Shown: positions 42,319-51,513, counted from the first letter of the stretch. The stretch is DNA of 64,000 nt from Actinacidiphila acidipaludis (GCF_019890725.1 NZ_JAINZZ010000003.1:62001-126000), one strand, 5' to 3'. The notes: generated from the sequence alone by a model not told the origin. Translations and numbers: made by a program.

Positions 42319-45039
42319 ATGCCCGCACGGAAGAAGTCCCGCCGCGTACGCCTCATCCTGATCGCGTTCGCACTGCTCCTGGTCGCGGGCATCGGATACG
42401 GCTCGTACTGGAGTGTCAGCACCGTCCGTGCGTCCTTCCCGCAGACGAGCGGCTCGCTCAAGCTCAAGGGCCTCTCCGCGCCGGTCGACGTGGAACGCGA
42501 CGGAAGCGGCATCCCGCAGATCTACGCCGACAACCCCGAGGACCTCTTCCGCGCCCAGGGCTACGTCCAGGCGCAGGACCGCTTCTACGAGATGGACGTA
42601 CGCCGCCACCTCACCTCCGGCCGTCTGTCGGAGATGTTCGGGAAGGGGCAGGTCGAGACAGACGCCTTCCTGCGCACCCTGAACTGGCACGGCATCGCGC
42701 AGCAGGAGTACGACCACCAGCTCGACGCGAAGACGAAGTCGTACCTGCAGGCCTACAGCGACGGCGTCAACGCGTACCTCGGCGACCACAGCGGCGCCGC
42801 GCTGTCCGTGGAGTACGCCGCTCTGTCCTTCAGCAACAACTACAAGCCGGAGCCCTGGACGCCGGTCGACTCCGTCGCCTGGCTGAAGGCCATGGCCTGG
42901 GACCTGCGCGGCAACATGCAGGACGAGATAGACCGGTCGCTGATGACCAGCCGGCTCAGCCAGGCGCAGATCAAGCAGCTGTACCCGGCCTATCCGTACA
43001 GCCGGAATCGTCCGATCGTCGACGCCGGCACGGTCAACCCCATCACCGGCGCCTACGTACCCCCGGGATCGAAGGGTCCGGTGGCGCTCAACGCCGCCGT
43101 CGACACCCAGCTCGCGGGCCTCTCGAAGATCATCGACCAGATGCCAGCCCTCCTCGGCCCCACCGGCAGCGGCATCGGTTCGAACTCCTGGGTCGTCTCC
43201 GGCAAGTACACGACCACAGGCAAGCCGCTGCTCGCCAACGACCCGCATCTGGCTCCCCAGCTGCCGTCGCTCTGGTACCAGATGGGGCTGCACTGCCGCA
43301 CGGTGAGCAAGGCCTGCCCCTACAACGTCGCGGGATTCACCTTCTCAGGGATGCCCGGTGTGATCATCGGCCACAACCAAGACATCGCCTGGGGCATGAC
43401 GAACCTCGGCGCGGACGTGACCGACCTCTACCTGGAGAAGGTCACCGCCAACACCTACCTGCGCGACGGCCAGCAGCAGTCGTTCATCACCCGTCAGGAG
43501 ACCATCAAGGTGGCCGGCGGGAAGGATCGGACGATCACCGTCCGGCAGACCCAGGACGGAATGCCGCTGATCTCCGACCGCAACGACGAACTGCGTACCG
43601 TCGGAACGGTCGCCCCCGTCACCGACCCGCCTGGCGGCGTCAACGGCGGCTACGCGGTCGCGCTGAAGTGGACCGCGCTCACCCCTTCGAAGACGATGGA
43701 CGCGGTCTTCGAGCTGGACCGGGCGACCGACTTCCACGAGTTCCAGGACGCGGCATCCGACTTCGCCGTCCCGTCGCAGAACCTGATCTACGCCGACACC
43801 CAGGGCAACATCGGCTACCAGGCCCCCGGCCAGGTGCCGATCCGGCCCGCCGGTGACGACGGCGCCTGGCCGCAGCCGGGCTGGGACTCGCACTACGACT
43901 GGACCGGGAAGTACATCCCGTTCAAGTCGATGCCGTACGAGTACAACCCGGATCGCGGCTACATCGTCACCGCGAACCAGGCCGTCATCGACCAGAGCAA
44001 GTACCCCTACCTGCTCACCACCGACTGGGGATACGGCGCCCGCAGCCAGCGGATCAGCGCGCTCATCACGTCGAAAATCAAGGACGGCGGCAAGATCTCC
44101 ATGGACGACATGCAGTCCATGCAGAACGACTCCATCGACGACATCGCCCGCCTGATCGTCCCGCAGCTGACCAAGCTCGCCATCCCCAACGACAAGGGCA
44201 ACTACGTCCGCGACGCACAGCAACTGCTCGTCGGATGGGACTACAACCAGGATTCCGACTCGGCTGCGGCCGCGTACTTCAACGCGGTCTGGCGCAATGT
44301 CCTCAAGCTCGCCTTCGGCAACAAGCTCCCGAAGGAGCTGCGACCCGAGGGTCAGTGCCTGAGAGTGCCACCCGCCGGGCAGACCGGGCCGGTGGACAAC
44401 CTCGACGGCGCCTCGAAGACCGTCGAGGAGTGCGGCGAGCGTGATCCTTCCGAGGCGCAGCCCGACGGCGGCGACCGGTGGTTCGAGGTCGTGCGCAACA
44501 TCTGGAACCAGCCGAACAACCCCTGGTGGACGATGTCGACGACCTCGTTCTTCGGCGTCGACACCAACAAGGCGCACCGCAGCAACCGCGACGAACTCCT
44601 CGTGCAGGCCATGAAGGACGCGCGGTACGAGCTGACCGCCAAGCTCGGCAAGGACATCAACACCTGGAGCTGGGGCCGGCTCCACAAGCTGGACCTGAAG
44701 AACCAGACCCTCGGCACCAAGGGCCCCGGCTTCATCAAGTGGATGCTCAACCGCGGCCCGTGGCAGCTCAGTGGCGGCGAGGCGGCGGTCGACGCCACGG
44801 GATGGAACGCGGCCGGCGGCTACGACGTCGTCTGGGTGCCGTCGATGCGGATGATCGTCAACCTGCAGGACTTCGACAAGTCCCGCTGGATCAACCTCAC
44901 CGGCGCGTCCGGACACGCCTACAACGCCCACTACACCGACCAGACCGACAAGTGGGCGAACGGAGAACTGCTGCCCTGGTACTTCTCCGACGATCGCATC
45001 GGTCAGGCGACCAAGGCGAAGATGGCGCTCACCCCGTGA
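42319..45039 (+). CDS. Penicillin-acylase family (Ntn hydrolase) enzyme
   Basis: This 906-residue protein has an N-terminal membrane anchor or signal (LILIAFALLLVAGIGYGSYW). It then has an alpha-domain with RDGSGIPQIYADNPEDLFRA and GYVQAQDRFYEMDVRRHL, and a self-cleavage site before S288 in GIGSNSWVVSGKYTTTGKP. S288 would be the N-terminal nucleophile of the beta-chain. LLANDPHL follows. Members hydrolyse beta-lactam side chains or N-acyl-homoserine lactones. The natural substrate here is unknown. ATG 42319 has AAGGA upstream. The sequence upstream in frame belongs to the divergent antiporter and is not coding here. Confidence 0.9.
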   Translation: MPARKKSRRVRLILIAFALLLVAGIGYGSYWSVSTVRASFPQTSGSLKLKGLSAPVDVERDGSGIPQIYADNPEDLFRAQGYVQAQDRFYEMDVRRHLTSGRLSEMFGKGQVETDAFLRTLNWHGIAQQEYDHQLDAKTKSYLQAYSDGVNAYLGDHSGAALSVEYAALSFSNNYKPEPWTPVDSVAWLKAMAWDLRGNMQDEIDRSLMTSRLSQAQIKQLYPAYPYSRNRPIVDAGTVNPITGAYVPPGSKGPVALNAAVDTQLAGLSKIIDQMPALLGPTGSGIGSNSWVVSGKYTTTGKPLLANDPHLAPQLPSLWYQMGLHCRTVSKACPYNVAGFTFSGMPGVIIGHNQDIAWGMTNLGADVTDLYLEKVTANTYLRDGQQQSFITRQETIKVAGGKDRTITVRQTQDGMPLISDRNDELRTVGTVAPVTDPPGGVNGGYAVALKWTALTPSKTMDAVFELDRATDFHEFQDAASDFAVPSQNLIYADTQGNIGYQAPGQVPIRPAGDDGAWPQPGWDSHYDWTGKYIPFKSMPYEYNPDRGYIVTANQAVIDQSKYPYLLTTDWGYGARSQRISALITSKIKDGGKISMDDMQSMQNDSIDDIARLIVPQLTKLAIPNDKGNYVRDAQQLLVGWDYNQDSDSAAAAYFNAVWRNVLKLAFGNKLPKELRPEGQCLRVPPAGQTGPVDNLDGASKTVEECGERDPSEAQPDGGDRWFEVVRNIWNQPNNPWWTMSTTSFFGVDTNKAHRSNRDELLVQAMKDARYELTAKLGKDINTWSWGRLHKLDLKNQTLGTKGPGFIKWMLNRGPWQLSGGEAAVDATGWNAAGGYDVVWVPSMRMIVNLQDFDKSRWINLTGASGHAYNAHYTDQTDKWANGELLPWYFSDDRIGQATKAKMALTP

Positions 45040-45054
45040 TCCGATGAGCTGCCC

Positions 45055-45103
45055 GGTCCGCTGAGTCGACCAGCCGGTGGGTTGATGATCGACTCAGCGG
45101 ACC
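45055..45103. terminator. Bidirectional terminator
   Basis: A perfect 15-bp inverted repeat, GGTCCGCTGAGTCGA / TCGACTCAGCGGACC, lies between the convergent acylase and 5-FTHF cyclo-ligase genes. Confidence 0.8.
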
Positions 45104-45109
45104 ACCTGG

Positions 45110-45703
45110 TCATCGGGTGAAGTGGTGAACGCCGCCCGGGGTGATGGCCGCGTCGACAAGATGATCATGTGGTTCACGGGGGACGGTGTCGACGACCTCG
45201 TTCGTGTACAGCAGCACCACCAGCGCCGGCCGCGTCCCGGCGGCCGCGAGTCGCGCCAGGACGCGGTCGTAGGAGCCGCCGCCGCGCCCCAGTCGTACAC
45301 CGGCGCTGTCCACGGCCAGGCCCGGCAGCAGCACGGCCTGCGCCCCGGTGACCGCCTGCGGACCCAGCCGCTCGCCGGTCGGTTCCAGGAGGCCGCGTCC
45401 GGTGCGCTCCAGGGCCGCGGCGCCTTCGTACTCCGCCCAGTCCAGGTCGTTGTCGGGCAGCAGCACCGGCAGCAGGACGCGGGTGCCCCCGGAGCGCAGC
45501 GCCTCGATCAGTTCGTGAGTGCGCGGTTCGGAGCCCATTGAGACATAAGCCGCGACTGTCCTGGCTCTTGCCAGTTGCGGTAGGTCCCGTACCCTCATCT
45601 CCAGCGCGACGCCCGCCGCCTGCCGTTCATCGGCGGTCAGCCCGCGCCTGGCTCTCAGGAGGTCCGCCCGCAACGCCGCCTTCCGGCCCCGGGTACCGCT
45701 CAT
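45110..45703 (-). CDS. 5-formyltetrahydrofolate cyclo-ligase
   Basis: This 197-residue ATP-dependent enzyme converts 5-formyl-THF to 5,10-methenyl-THF. It has KAALRADLLRARRGLTADER, ARTVAAYVSMGSEPRTHELI and the ATP/folate loop GVRLGRGGGSYDRVLARL. ATG 45703 is used. It is divergent from galU across about 80 bp. This gene next to galU and a moeA/glp gene is a recurring actinobacterial neighbourhood. Confidence 0.9.
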   Translation of the reverse strand: MSGTRGRKAALRADLLRARRGLTADERQAAGVALEMRVRDLPQLARARTVAAYVSMGSEPRTHELIEALRSGGTRVLLPVLLPDNDLDWAEYEGAAALERTGRGLLEPTGERLGPQAVTGAQAVLLPGLAVDSAGVRLGRGGGSYDRVLARLAAAGTRPALVVLLYTNEVVDTVPREPHDHLVDAAITPGGVHHFTR

Positions 45704-45784
45704 ACCATCCACAACCGCCACCTATTAGCCAGCATCTATCGAATATTCATCTTCTACGCATTCGCGGTCGCTACAGTGCGAGCC

Positions 45785-46693
45785 ATGACGCATTCACGTT
45801 CCCGGATCAGCAAGGCTGTCATCCCCGCAGCGGGTCTGGGGACCCGGTTCCTGCCGGCGACCAAGGCGACGCCCAAGGAGATGCTGCCGGTGGTCGACAA
45901 GCCGGCCATCCAGTACGTCGTCGAGGAAGCCGTCGCGGCGGGACTGTCGGATGTTCTGATGGTCACCGGTCGCAACAAGCGTCCGCTCGAGGACCACTTC
46001 GACCGCAACTACGAGCTCGAGGAAGCACTCACTCGCAAGGGTGACGCCTCGCGTCTGGCCCGCGTCCGTGAGTCCAGTGACCTCGCGACGATGCACTACG
46101 TCCGCCAGGGCGACCCCAGGGGACTCGGGCACGCCGTCCTGTGCGCCGAACCGCATGTCAGCGACCAGCCCTTCGCGGTCCTGCTCGGCGACGACCTCAT
46201 CGACCCCCGCGATCCCCTGCTGGCCCGCATGATCGAGGTGCAGGAACGCCACGGGGGCAGCGTGGTGGCCCTGATGAAGGTCGACCCCGAGCAGATCCAC
46301 CTCTACGGTTCGGCGGCGATACTCCCCACGGACGAGGGCGACGTCGTGCGGGTGACCGACCTGGTGGAGAAGCCGGAGGCGAGCCAGGCCCCGTCGGCCT
46401 ACGCGATCATCGGCCGGTACGTGCTCGACCCCTCGGTGTTCGAGGTGCTGAAGAAGACCCAGCCCGGACGCGGCGGCGAGATCCAGCTGACGGACGCCTT
46501 GCGTGAACTCGCCCAGCAGGAGGCCCTCGGCGGACCGGTGCACGGCGTCGTCTTCACCGGCCGCCGCTACGACACCGGCGATCGCGGCGACTACTTGCGT
46601 GCGATTGTCCGACTGGCATGCGAACGTGATGACCTGGGACCGGATTTCCGGACCTGGCTGCGTTCGTACGTCATGGAGGAGATGCAAGAGTGA
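45785..46693 (+). CDS. galU: UTP-glucose-1-phosphate uridylyltransferase
   Basis: This 302-residue enzyme makes UDP-glucose from UTP and glucose-1-phosphate. It shows KAVIPAAGLGTRFLPATKAT then PKEMLPVVDKPAIQYVVEEA, the LLGDDLIDPRDPLL metal site and VEKPEASQAPSAYAIIGRYV. ATG 45785 has no ribosome site, but TACAGT ends seven bases before it, suggesting a leaderless transcript. The stop overlaps the start of moeA/glp (GTGA), so the pair is coupled. Confidence 0.93.
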   Translation: MTHSRSRISKAVIPAAGLGTRFLPATKATPKEMLPVVDKPAIQYVVEEAVAAGLSDVLMVTGRNKRPLEDHFDRNYELEEALTRKGDASRLARVRESSDLATMHYVRQGDPRGLGHAVLCAEPHVSDQPFAVLLGDDLIDPRDPLLARMIEVQERHGGSVVALMKVDPEQIHLYGSAAILPTDEGDVVRVTDLVEKPEASQAPSAYAIIGRYVLDPSVFEVLKKTQPGRGGEIQLTDALRELAQQEALGGPVHGVVFTGRRYDTGDRGDYLRAIVRLACERDDLGPDFRTWLRSYVMEEMQE

Positions 46694-48009
46694 GTCACGG
46701 CGACCGCGTGTGGTCCGTCTCCGAACATCTGGAAAGCATCCTGACCCAGCTCAGGCCGCTCGAACCGATCGAGCTGCAACTGCTGGACGCCCAGGGCTGC
46801 GTACTGGTCGAGGACGTGACGGTGCCGGTCGCGCTGCCGCCCTTCCCGAACAGCTCCATGGACGGGTACGCCATCCGCGTCGCCGACATCCATGCGGCGA
46901 CCGCCGAGCATCCGGCCGTCCTCGAGGTCATCGGCGACGTCGCGGCCGGCGCGGGCGAACTGCCCACCGTCCGGCCGGGACAGGCCGCCCGGATCATGAC
47001 CGGCGCGCCGGTGCCGCCCGGAGCGGAGGCCGTCGTCCCCGTCGAGTGGACCGACGGCGGCACCGGCGGCGGCCCCGCCGTCACCATGACCGCCCACAGC
47101 GCCGACCCCACCGGCGCCGCCGGCGAGGTGCGGGTTCACCGGCCCGCGGAGCACGGTCAGTTCGTGCGTGACCGGGGCAGTGACGTCGCGGCGGGCGAAC
47201 TGGCGCTGACCGCGGGCACGGTCCTCGGGCCGCCGCAGATCGGCCTGCTCGCGGCGATCGGGCGCGGGAGCGTCAAGGTCCGCCCCCGGCCGCGCGTCGT
47301 GGTCCTTTCGACCGGCAGCGAACTGGTCCAGCCCGGTGAACCGCTCGAACCCGGCCGCATCCACGACTCCAACAGCTTCGCCCTCACCGCCGCCGCCCGC
47401 GCCGCGGGCGCCATCGCCTACCGGGTCGGCGCGGTCAGCGACGAGGTGGAGACGCTGCGCGCCACCATCGAGGACCAGCTCATCAGGGCGGACATCGTCG
47501 TCACCAGCGGCGGCGTCAGCGTCGGCGCCTACGACGTGGTGAAGGAGGCGCTGTCGTCCCTCGGCGACTCGTTCGGGGAACTGGGTGACGGGGCTTCGGG
47601 GTTCGTGGAGTTCCGCAAGCTCGCCATGCAGCCGGGCAAGCCGCAGGGCTTCGGGCGCATCGGCCCCGAACGCACACCGCTGCTCGCGCTGCCGGGCAAC
47701 CCGGTGAGCGCGTATGTGTCGTTCGAGCTGTTCGTGCGTCCCGCGATCCGCACGCTGATGGGCGCACCGTCGGTTCATCGGGAAGTCGTACGGGCCGTGT
47801 GTGTCGCGTCGATCGACAGCTCGCCGGAAGGACGACGGCAGTTCCTGCGCGGACATTACGACCATAGGACCGGCACGGTCACTCCTGTGGGTGGTGCGGG
47901 GTCTCACCTGGTCAGGGCACTCGCACAAGCCGACTGTCTGATCGTCGTACCGGAGGCCGTCACCGCCGTCCCGGCGGGCCAGGACGTCGACGTCGTCCTG
48001 CTGGATTAG
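46690..48009 (+). CDS. MoeA/gephyrin-like protein (molybdotransferase or divisome Glp)
   Basis: This 439-residue protein has the whole MoeA layout: [18 protein letters not shown], the MPT-binding loop [59 protein letters not shown] and [15 protein letters not shown]. MoeA inserts molybdate into adenylylated molybdopterin. In corynebacteria a MoeA homologue at the same location acts as a gephyrin-like division protein (Glp) with a SepX-like partner, and sepX lies four genes downstream here. The active-site segments look intact, so both roles are possible. It overlaps galU by 4 bp. Confidence 0.88.
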   Translation: MSHGDRVWSVSEHLESILTQLRPLEPIELQLLDAQGCVLVEDVTVPVALPPFPNSSMDGYAIRVADIHAATAEHPAVLEVIGDVAAGAGELPTVRPGQAARIMTGAPVPPGAEAVVPVEWTDGGTGGGPAVTMTAHSADPTGAAGEVRVHRPAEHGQFVRDRGSDVAAGELALTAGTVLGPPQIGLLAAIGRGSVKVRPRPRVVVLSTGSELVQPGEPLEPGRIHDSNSFALTAAARAAGAIAYRVGAVSDEVETLRATIEDQLIRADIVVTSGGVSVGAYDVVKEALSSLGDSFGELGDGASGFVEFRKLAMQPGKPQGFGRIGPERTPLLALPGNPVSAYVSFELFVRPAIRTLMGAPSVHREVVRAVCVASIDSSPEGRRQFLRGHYDHRTGTVTPVGGAGSHLVRALAQADCLIVVPEAVTAVPAGQDVDVVLLD

Positions 48010-48109
48010 GTCCACTTCAGGACGCATACGCGGCAGCCTGTGGGGCCCCGGTCCGGGCGTGGCGCCGTGCCGGTACGGTGTCTGCCCAGGAGACCGTCAC
48101 GGGAGAACG

Positions 48110-48592
48110 ATGAGCAGCGGCCAGCACCACCTCACCCACATCGACGAGGCCGGCGCGGCCCGCATGGTCGACGTCTCCGGCAAGGACGTCACCGCGCGCA
48201 CGGCCCGCGCCAGCGGCCGTGTCCTCGTCGCTCCCCGCGTCGTCGAACTCCTCCGCGGCGAGGGGCTCCCCAAAGGCGACGCCCTGGCCACCGCGCGCAT
48301 CGCCGGCATCCTCGGCGCCAAGCGCACGCCCGACCTGATCCCGCTGTGCCACCCGCTCGACGTCTCGGGTGTCACCGTCGACCTCGAGGTCGCCGACGAC
48401 GCCGTCGAGATCTCCGCGACGGTGAAGACCTCGGGCCGCACCGGGGTCGAGATGGAGGCGCTGACCGCCGTCAGTGTCGCGGCGCTGACCGTCATCGACA
48501 TGGTGAAGGCCGTGGACAAGGCGGCGGTCATCACCGATGTCCGGGTCGAGGAGAAGTCCGGCGGCAAGTCCGGCGACTGGCGGCGACCGTGA
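48110..48592 (+). CDS. moaC: Cyclic pyranopterin monophosphate synthase
   Basis: This 160-residue enzyme completes cyclic pyranopterin monophosphate in molybdenum cofactor synthesis. It has [20 protein letters not shown], the [20 protein letters not shown] active-site region and [20 protein letters not shown] then [13 protein letters not shown] 48110 has GGGAGAA upstream. The stop overlaps the start of the next gene (GTGA), a sign of coupling. MoaA and MoaE are not in the window. Confidence 0.93.
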   Translation: MSSGQHHLTHIDEAGAARMVDVSGKDVTARTARASGRVLVAPRVVELLRGEGLPKGDALATARIAGILGAKRTPDLIPLCHPLDVSGVTVDLEVADDAVEISATVKTSGRTGVEMEALTAVSVAALTVIDMVKAVDKAAVITDVRVEEKSGGKSGDWRRP

Positions 48593-49146
48593 CGGGGGCG
48601 GCCGCACGTCGTCCGCTGCGGGCGCTGGCGGTCACCGCGTCCAACCGTGCCGCGGCCGGCGTCTATGAGGACCGCGGAGGGCCGCTCATCGTCGCGGCTC
48701 TGCGTGACCTCGGCTTCACCGTCGACGGCCCGCGGGTCGTTCCCGACGGGGAGCCGGTGGGGGAGGTGCTGCGGGAAGCGGTCGCCGCCGCCTACGACCT
48801 CGTCCTCACCACGGGCGGCACCGGGATCTCGCCGACCGACCGGACACCGGAGGTGACGCGCGCCGTGCTGGACTACGAGGTCCCCGGCATCGCGGAGGCG
48901 ATCCGTGCCGCCGGCCGGGAAAAAGTGCCCACGGCCGTGCTCTCCCGTGGCGTCGCGGGGGTCAGCGGACGCACCCTGGTGGTGAACCTGCCCGGTTCCA
49001 CCGGCGGGGTGAAGGACGGCCTCGCTGTCCTTGCTCCGATTGTCGTACATGCCGTCGATCAGATCCATGGCGGCGATCACCCGAATGTCCACGTGGATGA
49101 TCACAAGAATGATCATCCGGAATCCGCTCCTGGGAGACCGAGCTGA
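48589..49146 (+). CDS. MogA/MoaB-type molybdopterin adenylyltransferase with a His-rich tail
   Basis: This 185-residue protein has the MogA/MoaB core: [20 protein letters not shown] and [16 protein letters not shown] near the C-terminus. It would adenylylate molybdopterin before molybdate insertion by MoeA. GTG 48589 overlaps the moaC stop. After the core comes a short His/Asp-rich tail ([17 protein letters not shown], about 17 residues), which is not usual for the family. The next gene starts inside its stop codon (CTGA). Confidence 0.9.
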   Translation: MTGAAARRPLRALAVTASNRAAAGVYEDRGGPLIVAALRDLGFTVDGPRVVPDGEPVGEVLREAVAAAYDLVLTTGGTGISPTDRTPEVTRAVLDYEVPGIAEAIRAAGREKVPTAVLSRGVAGVSGRTLVVNLPGSTGGVKDGLAVLAPIVVHAVDQIHGGDHPNVHVDDHKNDHPESAPGRPS

Positions 49147-49760
49147 ACGGGTCCTGGCCGGCCGAACTGGTGGACGGTGATGTCACCCTCCGCCCGATCC
49201 GGATGCGCGACCAGCGCGCGTGGCGCGAGGTCAACCGCCGCAACCGCGAGTGGCTGCGGCCGTGGGAGGCGACCGTGCCGCCCGCGCCGCCCGGTCACAT
49301 CGCGCAGCGCCCCACCTATCGTCAGATGGTCCGCCATCTGCGCAGCGAGGCGCACGCGGGCCGCATGCTGCCGTTCGTCATCGACTACCAGGGCCGGTTG
49401 GCGGGTCAACTCACCGTCGCCGGCATCACCTGGGGATCGATGTGCTCGGCACACATCGGTTACTGGGTTGACGAAGCCGTCGCCGGGCGCGGCGTGATGC
49501 CCACATCGGTGGCGCTCGCCGTCGACCACTGCTTCCGCCGTGTCGGCCTTCACCGCATCGAGGTCTGCATTCGCCCCGAGAACGGCCCGAGCCGGCGCGT
49601 GGCGGAAAAGCTCGGCTTCCGCGAGGAAGGGCTGCGGCCGCGTTATCTGCATATCGACGGCGGCTGGCGGGACCACCTCGTCTACGCGCTGACCGCGGAG
49701 GAAGTGCCGGAGGGCTTGCTCAACCGCTGGCGGCAGGCGCGGCCGGGAACCCACGCCTGA
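49143..49760 (+). CDS. GNAT acetyltransferase, RimJ-like
   Basis: This 205-residue GNAT protein is of the RimJ/RimL ribosomal-protein acetyltransferase type: DGDVTLRPIRMRDQRAWREV, then GVMPTSVALAVDHCFRRVGL and EVCIRPENGPSRRVAEKLGF. CTG 49143 ([12 protein letters not shown]) is chosen because GGGAGA lies five bases before it and it overlaps the mog stop as CTGA. The alternative GTG 49170 has no ribosome site. The target may be an N-terminus, but is unknown. It sits between mog and sepX. Confidence 0.83.
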   Translation: MNGSWPAELVDGDVTLRPIRMRDQRAWREVNRRNREWLRPWEATVPPAPPGHIAQRPTYRQMVRHLRSEAHAGRMLPFVIDYQGRLAGQLTVAGITWGSMCSAHIGYWVDEAVAGRGVMPTSVALAVDHCFRRVGLHRIEVCIRPENGPSRRVAEKLGFREEGLRPRYLHIDGGWRDHLVYALTAEEVPEGLLNRWRQARPGTHA

Positions 49761-49804
49761 ATAAAACGATTGTTCGAATTCGAAGTCAATCGCAAAAAAA
49801 TCTC
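49761..49804. promoter_or_regulatory. AT-rich palindromic island upstream of sepX
   Basis: The 12-bp palindrome TTCGAATTCGAA (49773-49784) is nested in CGATTG / CAATCG (49767-49772 and 49787-49792) and followed by a run of seven A. It lies between the RimJ-like stop and the sepX start and could be an operator or a weak terminator. Confidence 0.5.
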
Positions 49805-49881
49805 GGCCTATCAGCCAGATCGTGCGACACACCGGGCCAAATTGCGTATGGCGTGTCTCGATCACCCCTACCGTGTAGCCC

Positions 49882-50946
49882 GTGAGCAGTAGCGGCCTCA
49901 TCTACGCAGTCATTGTCGGGGCCTGGGCTGCCTATCTGGTGCCGATGTGGCTCCGTAGGCAGGACGAGCTCAACGAAGCGCGTCCGACCGAACGCTTCAG
50001 CACCGCCATCCGGCTTCTGTCGGGCCGGGCGGCGATGGAGCGGCGCGTCGCGAAAGCGCGAGCTGAGTCCGTCGGACCTGATCCCGACGTGGACGCGGAC
50101 GACGCGGACGACGCCGACCTGGGCAGTGCGGTCGACGTCCGCGCCCTCGCCGTGCCCGCGACCGACATCGGGCGGCCGGTCGCCCTCGCCCGCCCGGCGC
50201 ACCCGCAGACGGACTCGCGGGCGCTGCTGCTGGCACGCCGGCGCCGCATGACCACTCTGCTGTTCGCCGCGTTCACCATCGGTGCCATCGCCGCGGCCGT
50301 CGGCGGTGTCGCGCTGCTCTGGGCGCCGGCCATCCCTGCCGTCCTGCTCACCCTCTACATCCGCCAGATGCGTCGCCAGGAGCGCCGCCGCTACGAGGTG
50401 CGGCTGGACCAGCGCCAGGCCGCCGAGGCCGCGCGCCGCCTGCGGGCCCGCGCGCAGGCACCGGCGCCGCACGCCCGTGACGAGCGGCCGGCCGCCCAGG
50501 AGCAGTCGGGCCCGGTGCAGCAGCCGCGCGCCCAGGCGCCGCAGCCCGCCTCTCCCGCGCCTTCGCCGCGCACGGCCGACCGCCGGGCGCTGGTCGAGCA
50601 GACCGACCACGCGGAGTGGGTCGACCAGCAGCGTGCCGAGCAGACGACCGACGACGGCTGGGAGCCGGTCCCGGTGCCGCTCCCGACCTATGTGACCGCT
50701 CCGGTCGCCCCCCGCACGCCGGGCGGCATCGACCTGAACGCCCCGGACACGTGGAGCTCGGCTCGTTCGGGCACCTCCCCGGCCGACTCCGCGCCGTCCC
50801 GTGAGCACCGTCCGGCGCCGCGTGAGGGCCACGACGCGCGCGAGACGCGGGATCAGCAGCCGCCGGTCCGCCGGGCCCGTGGCAGCCGCACTCCGCTCTT
50901 CGACCAGTACGCCGACCCCGACCGCCCCCGCGCCGCCAACGAGTGA
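49882..50946 (+). CDS. sepX: SepX-like divisome membrane protein
   Basis: This 354-residue protein begins MSSSGLIYAVIVGAWAAYLV then PMWLRRQDELNEARPTERFS, the SepX signature, with a first membrane helix at residues 5-23, a cytoplasmic acidic linker, and a second hydrophobic pair at about 125-163. A disordered Pro/Arg-rich tail (170-354) follows. SepX is needed for septation and hyphal compartments in streptomycetes. GTG 49882 has no ribosome site, but TACCGT ends seven bases before it, so the mRNA is probably leaderless. A GACAC motif at 49826, the WhiA core, is noted but unproven. Confidence 0.85.
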   Translation: MSSSGLIYAVIVGAWAAYLVPMWLRRQDELNEARPTERFSTAIRLLSGRAAMERRVAKARAESVGPDPDVDADDADDADLGSAVDVRALAVPATDIGRPVALARPAHPQTDSRALLLARRRRMTTLLFAAFTIGAIAAAVGGVALLWAPAIPAVLLTLYIRQMRRQERRRYEVRLDQRQAAEAARRLRARAQAPAPHARDERPAAQEQSGPVQQPRAQAPQPASPAPSPRTADRRALVEQTDHAEWVDQQRAEQTTDDGWEPVPVPLPTYVTAPVAPRTPGGIDLNAPDTWSSARSGTSPADSAPSREHRPAPREGHDARETRDQQPPVRRARGSRTPLFDQYADPDRPRAANE

Positions 50947-51033
50947 CGGGGGCGGCGCCCCGGCGCACGTGGACCAGCCGATATCGCGTTCACGAGCACC
51001 CTCGCCGGGATGCTAGAGTTTTCCTCGTTGCAA

Positions 51034-51107
51034 GGGCCTGTGGCGCAGTCCGGTAGCGCACCTCGTTCGCATCGAGGGGGTCAGGGGTTCGAATCCCCTC
51101 AGGTCCA
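51034..51107 (+). tRNA. tRNA-Ala (anticodon CGC)
   Basis: A complete 74-nt cloverleaf is present. The acceptor is GGGCCTG/CAGGTCC (one G-U pair) with discriminator A. The anticodon stem CCTCG/CGAGG has loop TTCGCAT (anticodon CGC, reading GCG). The T-arm is AGGGGTTCGAATCCCCT. CCA is not encoded. TAGAGT at 51014 with TTCACG at 50989 could be its promoter. Confidence 0.95.
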
Positions 51108-51116
51108 CAACAGCTC

Positions 51117-51150
51117 AAAGCCCCTCCCGGGATTGTCCGGGAGGGGCTTT
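51117..51150. terminator. Terminator after tRNA-Ala
   Basis: The 14-bp hairpin AAAGCCCCTCCCGG / CCGGGAGGGGCTTT has a 6-base loop and ends in TTT. Confidence 0.9.
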
Positions 51151-51216
51151 CGCATGCCCTACAGCAGCGAAGTGCACCCGCTACCTGGTGAGTGCTGGGC
51201 GACGGGATGTCAGTGG

Positions 51217-51513
51217 TCAGCCCTGGAGGGTCTCCGTCAGCAGCCAGACGCCTCCGCTGAAGAAACCCGCTCCCCAGAGCAACAGGAAATATGGAACGGC
51301 CATGGTCGTGATCCTTTGGAGGGATTCCCGGCCGGACAGGTCGGCCGGCTTCGGGGGCGGGCCGTCGCGCCGGAGCTTACGGAGCAGGATCCCGCCCCCT
51401 ACGAGAGCGGCAGCCCCGAGCAAGAGAAAGGGGAGGTCGAACGAGAAGGGTGGTGCGCCCACGATGTCGCAGCGCCCGTTCTCCAACACCGTGCCACTCG
51501 GACAATCAGCCAT
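51217..51513 (-). CDS. Small membrane protein of unknown function
   Basis: This 98-residue protein has two membrane helices (about residues 26-45 and 71-92) joined by a basic loop. A short extracellular N-terminus with two cysteines (CPSGTVLENGRC) could form a disulfide. ATG 51513 has AGGGGG upstream. Base composition is less biased than its neighbours. It lies beside a tRNA gene, a spot where foreign DNA often integrates, but no integrase or repeat is seen. Function unknown. Confidence 0.65.
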   Translation of the reverse strand: MADCPSGTVLENGRCDIVGAPPFSFDLPFLLLGAAALVGGGILLRKLRRDGPPPKPADLSGRESLQRITTMAVPYFLLLWGAGFFSGGVWLLTETLQG

